A stretch of DNA of 64,000 nt. Source: Nocardiopsis terrae. GTDB lineage: Bacteria; Actinomycetota; Actinomycetes; Streptosporangiales; Streptosporangiaceae. Position numbers and translations under genes: made by a program. The number at the start of each line of letters is the position of its first letter. The first letter of the stretch is position 1. Shown piece by piece: positions 57,398 to 64,000 of this stretch. The stretch is taken from the NCBI RefSeq assembly GCF_014651695.1, contig NZ_BMXJ01000005.1, forward strand, positions 124,001 to 188,000, written 5' to 3'. Under the pieces are notes generated by a model, which did not search any database, was not told the origin of the DNA, and was given only the letters and a program-made list of their open reading frames with translations.

Positions 57398-59029
57398 ATG
57401 CCCTCCTACACACGTGAAGACCTCATCCAGTTGGCCGGTGCGAAGTCCTACCACCGCGGGGTCGGTTACGTCTCCCGGGTGAGGGGGGTGACCGTCGCCG
57501 GGAACACGGTGCGCGGAATCGTCTCCGGCACGGACCTCTACCGGGTGGAGCTGACACCGCGGCGGCGCGGGTTGGAGTGGGACTGCGACTGCCCGTGGGC
57601 CGAGGACGGCAACTTCTGCAAGCACTGCGTCGCCCTGGGGCTGGTGCACCTGGACATGACCGCTCAGGGCACCGTCCTGCCGCAGGCCCCGGACGTGCGC
57701 GCCTACCTGGGCTCGCTCGACGGCACCGCACTGGTGGACCTGGTGCTGGAGGCCGCCGAGGCACTGCCCGAGTTGCGGCAGCGGTTGGAGTTGCGCGCGA
57801 CCCTGGCGGGCGGAGGCGCGGCCGACGGCGCCGGTCGGGCGATGGTCGACGGGGCCCTGCGACTCGGGGATTTCGCGGGGTACGAGGAGGCCCGCGGGTA
57901 CGCGGAGCGGGTACACGGGGTGGCCGGGGAACTGGAGCGGCTCCTGGAGGCGGGTGCCGCGGGCGAGGCCGAACGGCTGGCCCGGCACGCCGTCGGGGTC
58001 CTGGACGAGCACGCGGGGATGGTCGACGACTCGGCCGGGTACCTGGGCGGGGCGGGAGCCCGTCTGGTGGAGGCGCACGTGGCGGCGTGCACGGTGGCCG
58101 GGCCGGACCCCCTGGTGCTGGCGGGGTGGCTGCTGGACCTGCAGCTGGACGGGTCGGGTTGCCCTGAGCTGCTGTTGGAGGCCTACGCGGACGTACTCGG
58201 CGAGGAGGGGCTGGAGCGCTACCGCCAGGACCTGTTCGAGGGCGGGCTCGGCGACGCGGCCCGGGGGTGGGCGGTCGGGTTCCTGAGGTCGGAGTACGCG
58301 CGGGTGGCCGGGGACACCGATCTGTTGGTCCGGGTGTACGCCTCCGGGGAGCACGTGCACTACACGGGGATCGTGGCGGTGCTGGAGGAGGACGGCCGGT
58401 CCGGCGAGGCGTTGGAGTGGGCGGAGCGGGGGCTGCGGGAGAGCGGGACGCATCCCGACGGGCGGCTCCTGGACCACGTGGTACGCGCCTACCGGGAGGC
58501 GGGGCGCAGCGAGGAGCTCCGGGCCCTGCGCTGGGAGGTCTTCGAGCGCTCCCCGACACCGCACACCTACCGGGCCCTGCGCGAGGACTCCCCGCGGGAC
58601 GCGTGGCCCGCCGTGCGTGAGCAGGCGCTGGCACTGTTGCGCCGGGCCGCGGCCAGGCGCCGCGCCGCGCACTTCCCGTGCACGCTGGTGGAGGTGCTGT
58701 TGGACGAGGGCGACGCCGAGGAGGTCTGGGAGGCGGCCGTGGAGCACGGCTGTGACGACGGCCAGTGGCTTCGGGTGGCCGCTCTCCGGGAGGAGGGTCA
58801 CCCCGAGGACGCGGTCGGGGTGTACCTGCCGCGGGTCGAAGCGAAGGTCGGGTTGACCGACACGCGCCTGTACCCGGAGGCCGCGAGGCTGGCCAGGAGG
58901 GTGCACGAGCTGTACGGGCGGCTGGGACGGGCGGACGAGGCGAGGGCGTTCGTGGCGGGGCTGCGGGCCGGGCACCGGCGCAAGCGGCGGTTCCTGGCCG
59001 AGCTCGACCGGGTGGGCTTGCGCGCCTGA
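57398..59029 (+). CDS. SWIM zinc-finger protein
   Basis: A 543-aa protein with an N-terminal SWIM finger at about 20-85: YHRGVGYVSRVRGV, then WDCDCPWAEDGNFCKHCVAL, which holds the CxC...CxH zinc ligands (CDC and CKHC). The rest is a long helical repeat region with many Leu/Ala/Glu pairs, like TPR or HEAT arrays (EARGYAERVHGVAGELERLL, VEAKVGLTDTRLYPEAARLA). SWIM domains bind DNA or proteins and occur next to SNF2 helicases and recombination factors. In actinomycetes this form (DUF6880-like helical tail) is common and uncharacterised. ATG 57398 begins MPSYTREDL. Confidence 0.88.
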   Translation: MPSYTREDLIQLAGAKSYHRGVGYVSRVRGVTVAGNTVRGIVSGTDLYRVELTPRRRGLEWDCDCPWAEDGNFCKHCVALGLVHLDMTAQGTVLPQAPDVRAYLGSLDGTALVDLVLEAAEALPELRQRLELRATLAGGGAADGAGRAMVDGALRLGDFAGYEEARGYAERVHGVAGELERLLEAGAAGEAERLARHAVGVLDEHAGMVDDSAGYLGGAGARLVEAHVAACTVAGPDPLVLAGWLLDLQLDGSGCPELLLEAYADVLGEEGLERYRQDLFEGGLGDAARGWAVGFLRSEYARVAGDTDLLVRVYASGEHVHYTGIVAVLEEDGRSGEALEWAERGLRESGTHPDGRLLDHVVRAYREAGRSEELRALRWEVFERSPTPHTYRALREDSPRDAWPAVREQALALLRRAAARRRAAHFPCTLVEVLLDEGDAEEVWEAAVEHGCDDGQWLRVAALREEGHPEDAVGVYLPRVEAKVGLTDTRLYPEAARLARRVHELYGRLGRADEARAFVAGLRAGHRRKRRFLAELDRVGLRA

Positions 59030-59434
59030 CGTCTCACGGGCCCCGCCTGCCGCCGTTCGGGGTCGGGCGCGGGGACCGGGAGCCGCAGCACTTCCCGTAC
59101 TTGCGCTCCGACCCGCACCGGCACGGCCTGTTGCGTTCGGTGGCACCGGTAGACCGGGGTGGGCCGGTCGGGGGTAACGGTGGCCTACCGGGTGGCCACC
59201 GGCCGTGATCGCGACAGGGTGCGGTCGGTGCACGCCGCGCTGCTCGCCCCGGTGGAGGAGGATCCGGGCAGCAGACCCACCTGCCCGGACAGGGTTCACG
59301 ACCGGTGTCGGCCCGTGCTCCCGCAGCGTACGGAGGTGCGGTGGGCGGGGTCGCGCGGGTGGGTTCTTTGAATTCGTGGCGCGTTGAACACCAAAAGTTG
59401 CACAATCGTCACTCTGTAGGTGCAGAGTAAGAGA
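59030..59434. other. 405-bp gap holding only a SEC-C remnant
   Basis: Apart from the SEC-C remnant on the minus strand (next entry), I see no gene. Bases 59380-59430 are AT-rich and probably carry the promoter of the small Cys-rich gene that follows. Confidence 0.5.
59034..59165 (-). pseudogene. SEC-C motif fragment
   Basis: On the minus strand the frame ending at the TGA at 59034 encodes GATERNRPCRCGSERKYGKC followed by CGSRSP. This is the complete SEC-C zinc motif (CxCx8CC) with a short basic end. Upstream in frame there is only a Pro/Arg-rich stretch without a plausible start or ribosome-binding site. It looks like the tail of a lost SEC-C protein; an intact relative lies at 61185-61943. 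Confidence 0.45.
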
Positions 59435-59770
59435 ATGAAGCGCTGCGATTTCTGTGAACTCCCCGTCGGCGAGGGCTGCGCCTGTGCGCTGCCCCGCGAC
59501 TACATCGGTAACTGTGGGACGGGCACCCCGTTCTCCACCACGAGGCTGTCCCCTTCCGGTGACGCGATCATCATCTCCCTGCGGGGTGTGGCCCACCGGC
59601 TCGGCTGCTCGCACCAGGCCGACTCGAACGTCAGGGCCCCGCACTGGGGCTGGATCAACTATCCGGACCCGAAGCTGTGGCAGCGGATCAGCATGACTTC
59701 CCCCCTCCGCGCCACTGGAGGCAACACCAAGCGGGCAGCCACCCGCCGGTGCCGGAGCTGCGACCGCTGA
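59435..59770 (+). CDS. small Cys-rich hypothetical protein
   Basis: A 111-aa product starting MKRCDFCELPVGEGCACALP, with Cys clusters at both ends (CRSCDR at the C-terminus) that could together bind zinc. The middle is an alpha/beta stretch (GDAIIISLRGVAHRLGCSHQ, WGWINYPDPKLWQRI). The family is not recognised. GTG 59420 is an alternative start five codons earlier. It stands alone and is convergent with the DUF5685 gene. Confidence 0.6.
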   Translation: MKRCDFCELPVGEGCACALPRDYIGNCGTGTPFSTTRLSPSGDAIIISLRGVAHRLGCSHQADSNVRAPHWGWINYPDPKLWQRISMTSPLRATGGNTKRAATRRCRSCDR

Positions 59771-59813
59771 GCTCCCCCGAAGTGCGGCGCCCCGGGGAAC
59801 CCGGTCAGTCGCA

Positions 59814-61046
59814 TCAGGTGCAGACCTCACAGCAGTTACAGCAGTTACAGCATTCGCAGACACCGCACCAGGAGTCCCGGGGTTCGCCGGTCCAGGGCCC
59901 GGGGTGGGGGTCGCGGCAGCAGAACTGACAGGTGCAGCACATGAACAGTGCGGTGGCGCAGCCCGTCAGGAGCCCCCGGTTCCGGGGCGGTTCCCGCAGG
60001 GCGGGGGTGTCGCACGCGCAGGCGGTGCAGCATCCCCCCTTGCTCCGGCCTCGGCCGGGACCGTGGTCCCCGCCGTGGCCGCCGCCGGATCCGTGCTGTC
60101 CGCCGTGACCGCCGCCGTCCTGGTGTCCGGGGTGCGGTGAACCGTGGTGGGGCGGTTGGTGACGTCCTCCGCCGGGACCCGGGCCGGGGTGTCCGGCGTG
60201 CGCGAAGGTGCGGGCGACGGCGCGCCGCAGTTCCCGGACCAGGAGTACCCGGACCAGGCGGTCGTCACCGAAGCCGGTCTCCCGCAGGGCCAGCTCGACA
60301 CCGAGGACGGCGTCCTCGCAGAGCTCCCGGGCCCGGCCGGTCGGGGTGGCGGTGGCGGTGAGCGGGTTCCAGGCGCCTTTGGCCAGGTCCTCCTCCCTGT
60401 CCTCGACGGCGTCCAACAGGTGCGCCACACGGCCGAAGAGGCGGCCCGCATCGCGCAGGGGTTCGGCGTTGGCGGGGACCCCGGCCAGAACTGCGGTGTG
60501 CGCGAAGGCCTCGCCGGTGGCCTCCTCGGTCGGCCGGGTCACGGTGAGCACGTCCGTGCCCTCCCTGGCGGAGAGTTCGGCCTCCCGCTGCCGGTCGACC
60601 ACGGAGACCAGCGCACCGCCCTCGAAACCGAGCCTGTTCCCGGACGCCTGTGCACCGCTGCGCCACCGGGTGGCCACCCGTCCGGCGACGGCGCGCACGC
60701 CGGGACGGGCGTAGGGGCCGTCCCCGTCCTCGATGTGGTCGCTGATCTTGGCGGAGGCGAGCATCAGTGACACGGCGGCGGCCAGGTGCGCGCCGGAGCC
60801 GTCGGCTACCCGGGCCCCGCGCATGCCGCGCAGGGGGCAGCGGCCGGCCGTGCGGGTACCGGCGTGCTCCTCGGACTGGGCCGCGGTCAGGACCGACAGC
60901 ACGAGGCCGTCGTAGTTGGTGGCGATCCTGGACGTCTGGCCGTGCTCGTCGCGCAGTGCCAGGCACAGCCCGCACATGTGGGACATCCACTCCCGAGCCA
61001 GGTCCTCCGACAGGCTGTGCCGACAGGGCCGCAGGATTCCGAACAC
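59814..61046 (-). CDS. DUF5685 family protein with Cys-rich tail
   Basis: A 410-aa protein with the DUF5685 beginning MFGILRPCRHSL, then MSHMCGLCLALRDEHGQTSR and NYDGLVLSVLTAAQ, typical of this actinobacterial family. Cys and His in the first 30 residues may bind metal. The helical core (about 60-280) is followed by a Gly/His-rich low-complexity stretch (about 285-335, HGGQHGSGGGHGGDHGPG) and a tail with CCTACACD, CCTCQFCCRD and CGVCECCNCCNCCEVCT. Such a His- and Cys-packed end suggests metal storage or a redox role, or a recently expanded repeat. Function of the family is unknown. Confidence 0.85.
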   Translation of the reverse strand: MFGILRPCRHSLSEDLAREWMSHMCGLCLALRDEHGQTSRIATNYDGLVLSVLTAAQSEEHAGTRTAGRCPLRGMRGARVADGSGAHLAAAVSLMLASAKISDHIEDGDGPYARPGVRAVAGRVATRWRSGAQASGNRLGFEGGALVSVVDRQREAELSAREGTDVLTVTRPTEEATGEAFAHTAVLAGVPANAEPLRDAGRLFGRVAHLLDAVEDREEDLAKGAWNPLTATATPTGRARELCEDAVLGVELALRETGFGDDRLVRVLLVRELRRAVARTFAHAGHPGPGPGGGRHQPPHHGSPHPGHQDGGGHGGQHGSGGGHGGDHGPGRGRSKGGCCTACACDTPALREPPRNRGLLTGCATALFMCCTCQFCCRDPHPGPWTGEPRDSWCGVCECCNCCNCCEVCT

Positions 61047-61184
61047 GAACCGCCACCTCTTCTCCCGGTGCGCCGGGTGCGCACTGACGGAGGTTGTGAC
61101 TCCCGAACCGCCGAACGGGTTCCCGGTTCGTCGAACTCGTGACCGTCCGGCCGCGGTCCGGGGCCTGCGCCGTGCCGGTGCGGG

Positions 61185-61943
61185 TCAGCGCGCCAGCGGG
61201 GAGCCGCAGCACTTCTTGTACTTGCGGCCCGAACCGCAGGAGCACGGTTCGTTGCGTCCGGGGGCCGGCGGGGTGGAGCGCTGCCCGGGCCCGGGACGGT
61301 CGGCGGAGTCGGTGGGCCGGGACCGCTCGGGGGCGTTGCCGCCGGGGGCGTCGCCGCTCAGGTCGGCGAGGTTCTCCACCGGGGGCAGGTAGGCGTCGGT
61401 GGAACGGGTCGCCAGGTCGTGGGCGTCCGGGGCCATACCGAGCAGTTCACGCATCCGAGCGCGGCCCAGCAGGGGCATCAGACCGAGCCGGTTGAGTTCG
61501 GCGACGGTCTCCGGGGGCTGGGCGAGGATGCCCCGGCAGACGACGTTGTAGCAGTGCAGGGCCTTGTCGTGCTCGCCCCGGGCAGCGAGGTCCTCGGCGA
61601 GGAGGAGGGCCACGCCCCGGTCCAGCCCGGGGCTCAGCAGCTCTTCCAGGAGCTGGTCGGCCTCCGCGTTCCGGCCTTCGGCGCGCAGCATCCCGGCGAG
61701 CTGGTTGGTCGCGAACTGGCGGTGTCCGGCGTGGGGTGCGTGCTCACGCAGGGCCTCGGCCAGGGTCCGCGCGGCGCGGGGGTCCCGCTCGCGGAGCGCG
61801 TCCACCGCGTCGAGGAGGATCTCGCCCGCCTCGTCCGGGAAGGAGGTCAGGTCCTTCAGGTGCTGCTCGGGCAGGTCGAGGCCGCGGACGGTGTCCCACA
61901 ACGGCTGCGGGACCGCGGTGGGGGCCGGGGAAGAGTCGGTCAT
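61185..61943 (-). CDS. SEC-C motif protein with helical repeats
   Basis: A 252-aa protein. Most of it is helical and TPR-like (RAARTLAEALREHAPHAGHR, EADQLLEELLSPGLDRGVAL). After a disordered Pro-rich linker it ends in a SEC-C zinc motif: NEPCSCGSGRKYKKCCGSPL, with ligands CxC and CC. SEC-C motifs, first seen in SecA, are found on many proteins and mediate binding to partners. This protein has no SecA part. It lies between DUF5685 and the GAP1-like gene on the same strand, with 154 bp and a strong hairpin upstream. Confidence 0.88.
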   Translation of the reverse strand: MTDSSPAPTAVPQPLWDTVRGLDLPEQHLKDLTSFPDEAGEILLDAVDALRERDPRAARTLAEALREHAPHAGHRQFATNQLAGMLRAEGRNAEADQLLEELLSPGLDRGVALLLAEDLAARGEHDKALHCYNVVCRGILAQPPETVAELNRLGLMPLLGRARMRELLGMAPDAHDLATRSTDAYLPPVENLADLSGDAPGGNAPERSRPTDSADRPGPGQRSTPPAPGRNEPCSCGSGRKYKKCCGSPLAR

Positions 61944-62020
61944 GGGACCAGGTTAGGGCGTTTTCGGCAGCTGCCGCCCCTCGTGGCGGAGGCGGACGCT
62001 CCGGTGGGTCAGGGGTCACA

Positions 62021-62056
62021 GCGGCCGGGGGCGGAGGGCACAGCGCCCCCGGCCGC
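62021..62056 (-). terminator. strong GC hairpin after the GAP1-like gene
   Basis: GCGGCCGGGGGCG at 62021-62033 pairs perfectly with CGCCCCCGGCCGC at 62044-62056 (13-bp stem, 10-nt loop). It lies 42 bp beyond the stop of the minus-strand gene at 62098 and before the SEC-C gene. Confidence 0.65.
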
Positions 62057-62097
62057 ACCCGGGCGGGAGCGCGGCCGGGGCGGGGGCGCAGCGGCCC

Positions 62098-64000
62098 TCA
62101 CCCGGAAGAGGTGAGGGGGCGGGCCAGACCGGCCAGGAGTTCGAGAACACCCTGATCGGTGCGGGCGCCGACCTCCATTCCCGCGGCGAAGACCACGGCG
62201 AGCAGGACCAGGGCGAGGAGGATCACGGGCCAGCGGCGTCCGCGCCCGGGGGTGGCGGAGGCGGATTCGGCTTCGATCCAGGACTGGTCCAAGCGAGCGA
62301 TCTCCCTGCGTAGTTCCTGGACCTCGGCGTGGTAGTGGTCGCGTTCGGCGCGGACCCGTTGGAGTTCGGCCCGTTCGGCTCGCACGGCCGCCCGGGCGTC
62401 GACGACGTCCTCGTGGGCGCCTGCGGGGCCGCGTTTGGCGTGCCACCGCTCCAGCCGGGAGAGGGGGAGGTCGACGTACTGGGTGGGCCAGTTGTCGTCG
62501 GGGTCCTCGGCTGCTTCCCCGGCGCCGGGCTCGGTCTCGGTCGCGTAGTCGGGGTGCTCCTCCTCCGGGGTGTCCAGGACCGGTAAGGGCGGAGCGTCGG
62601 CGGGGGTGCGGGTCTGCGGCAGGAGGGCCGGGGACTCGGGGTCTCCGGGCGGGCGGGGGTCGTGGGTCTGCGGAGGCTCGGGGGTGTCACGGGTGTTCGG
62701 GGTTTCGGGGTGCTGCGGGGTTTCGTGACCCGTGCCGGGCCGGGGGGACAGCGGGGTCCCTGCGGTGGCGGCGCCGGTTTCCGCCACGTCGGGTTCCGGG
62801 GGCTCCTCGTCGCATGCCTGCCGGGGGCTGCGCCTGGCCACACCCAGGAAGGTGCGCGCGCCCACGCCCCGGAAGCCGCCTGCGGGCTCGGTCCAGGCCT
62901 CCTGGGCGGAGGTGTCCTGGGGCTGGTCCTCGGCGAAGGGGTCGGGCGCCTCCGCCAGGGCGCTCCCGGCCCCGTCCTCGAACCCCGCGTCCTCGGCCCC
63001 GTCCTCGGGCTCCGGTCCGTTCCCGGCCTCCTGCCCCGGCGCCCGTTCCCGCAGGGGTGCTGGCGGAGTCTCCGAGGGCCCGGGCGGGGCCTCGGAGAAC
63101 CCTGGCAGGTCCTCCGGGAGCCCGGGCAGGTCCTCCACCGGTGCGGGTGTTTCGACGTGGGGGGTTGCCGTGGGCCGGGGCCTGGGGTCGAACCAGTCGC
63201 GGAGCAGTTCGCGGCGGTCGGCGAAGGTGGCGGCCCGCGGTACGCCCCGGGAGTGCAGGTGTTCGGCGAGCGCGTCACCGCCCTCCTCCCGCAGTACGGT
63301 GACCAGCCCGTCGGCGACCCTGAGCTGGTCGAGCGGGGTCGGGGACAGGAAGGGGGACCCCGGGGCCGGGTTCTCGGCGGCCGGTCCGAAGGCCAGGTGG
63401 GGCCCGTCCTCGGTGCCGAGGACGGGGTCGTAGGTGGAGAAGGACCAGTGCCACCCCGCGGCGGGGAGGGCGGCGCTCGGGGTGAGGACCTCGTGCAGGG
63501 TCCGGTGCAGGCCCCAGAGGAAACGCATCTGAACCGCCTGCCACAGGTCGGCGCGGTCGGGGTCCAGGGTGATGTGGATGGGCCGGTCCGGGCGTTCGAG
63601 GGCACGGGCAAGCGCTCCGACGAGGATCGGTTCGTCGTCGATCCGGGTTTCGGCGGCGCGGCGGTCGCGGGTACGCAGGGCGCCGGGGGCCGCGGTGCGT
63701 TCCCAGGGTTCGGGGGCGGGCAGGGCCGGCATGGTGGCCCAGCCGGGTGTCGGGGGTCTGCGCGCGGCGGGGCGCGTGTTGGGGTTCTCGTGCAGGGCCA
63801 GGATCCGGGAGAACGTCAGGCTCCGGGTGGGGCCGACGATCGCCCAGGCGTGGGCTTCGCGGACGTCGCCGGGCCAGCGGTAGACGAGGGCGCTCTGGCC
63901 GTCCGGGTAGTGGCGGGCCCAGAGGGTCTCGGGGTAGGCGGCCGGTTCTGTGTCGGGCAGAGCGGCGCGGTAGTCCGCGGTGAGGGCGGGGACCAGCCGG
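62098..64000 (-). CDS. GTPase-associated protein 1-like membrane protein, N-terminus outside window
   Basis: The frame stays open to the window end, so at least 633 aa are present and the start is missing. The visible N-terminal part (QSALVYRWPGDVREAHAWAI, VGPTRSLTFSRILALHEN) resembles the GAP1-N domain of GTPase-associated protein 1, a component of actinobacterial GTPase-centred conflict systems; this match is by eye. A mixed region follows (HITLDPDRADLWQAVQMRFL, VADGLVTVLREEGGDALAEH), then a long Pro/Glu-rich disordered stretch, a coiled coil (AVRAERAELQRVRAERDHYH) and a C-terminal transmembrane helix (WPVILLALVLLAVVFAAGME). A short tail ends the chain. Membrane-tethered adaptor function is inferred. 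Confidence 0.6.
   Translation of the reverse strand, partial: RLVPALTADYRAALPDTEPAAYPETLWARHYPDGQSALVYRWPGDVREAHAWAIVGPTRSLTFSRILALHENPNTRPAARRPPTPGWATMPALPAPEPWERTAAPGALRTRDRRAAETRIDDEPILVGALARALERPDRPIHITLDPDRADLWQAVQMRFLWGLHRTLHEVLTPSAALPAAGWHWSFSTYDPVLGTEDGPHLAFGPAAENPAPGSPFLSPTPLDQLRVADGLVTVLREEGGDALAEHLHSRGVPRAATFADRRELLRDWFDPRPRPTATPHVETPAPVEDLPGLPEDLPGFSEAPPGPSETPPAPLRERAPGQEAGNGPEPEDGAEDAGFEDGAGSALAEAPDPFAEDQPQDTSAQEAWTEPAGGFRGVGARTFLGVARRSPRQACDEEPPEPDVAETGAATAGTPLSPRPGTGHETPQHPETPNTRDTPEPPQTHDPRPPGDPESPALLPQTRTPADAPPLPVLDTPEEEHPDYATETEPGAGEAAEDPDDNWPTQYVDLPLSRLERWHAKRGPAGAHEDVVDARAAVRAERAELQRVRAERDHYHAEVQELRREIARLDQSWIEAESASATPGRGRRWPVILLALVLLAVVFAAGMEVGARTDQGVLELLAGLARPLTSSG

Noticed and set aside
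57257..59863. An 868-codon minus-strand frame across the SWIM gene
   Set aside because: It is Pro/Arg/Gly-rich low-complexity text antisense to a gene with a clear zinc motif.

Overview
The window is chromosomal DNA from a high-GC actinomycete, most like Nocardiopsis or a relative. The evidence is strong G/C bias at third codon positions, frequent GTG starts, an XRE-DUF5753 regulator with its DUF397 partner, DUF5685, EACC1 and SEC-C proteins, and several PASTA-less Ser/Thr kinases. The genus is an inference. I see no rRNA, tRNA, CRISPR array, transposase or integrase. The content is that of a defence or conflict island.

Left part (2-9030): a Crp-like regulator cut by the window edge; an overlapping run of a nucleotidyl-cyclase-like protein, a STAND-like protein with a degenerate P-loop and an unrecognised third protein; a membrane-anchored kinase; an unknown 373-aa protein; and a second kinase fused to helical repeats, whose C-terminus is out of frame by one base.

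First defence block (9101-25933, minus strand): four genes with overlapping or abutting ends, encoding an SNF2 helicase, an adenine-type DNA methyltransferase, a 2223-aa DEAD helicase with a DUF1998 region and a nuclease-like tail, and a RelE-like/UvrD fusion. The first two match DISARM class 1 (DrmD, DrmMI). The large helicase looks like DrmA and DrmB in one chain, and no DrmC was seen. The specificity part of the methyltransferase is much AT-richer than its surroundings. A third kinase and a divergent RHH-RAMA protein sit upstream.

Spacer and second block (28017-41597): a GHKL ATPase, a small Cys protein and an XRE/DUF397 pair precede a tight plus-strand operon that looks like Wadjet JetA, an extra gene, JetB and the SMC-like JetC. 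Its JetD-like TOPRIM nuclease is not in that operon. It is the last gene of a minus-strand operon, translationally coupled to a Gabija-like pair (GajA OLD nuclease, GajB UvrD helicase), and its 3' end overlaps jetC by 27 bp. This is the most unusual architecture in the window.

Third block (42122-54871): a NIPSNAP protein overlapping a membrane-anchored nSTAND NTPase with 14 WD40 repeats, a HIT-family pseudogene broken by a 17-bp tandem duplication, an EACC1 plus caspase-RDD pair, a DUF5710/HNH-like protein, two small unknown proteins and a large SF1 helicase.

Right part (55357-64000): a PAS-GAF-PP2C phosphatase, a SWIM zinc-finger protein, a SEC-C remnant, a small Cys-rich protein, a DUF5685 protein with a very Cys-rich tail, a SEC-C protein, and a membrane protein running off the window that resembles GTPase-associated protein 1.
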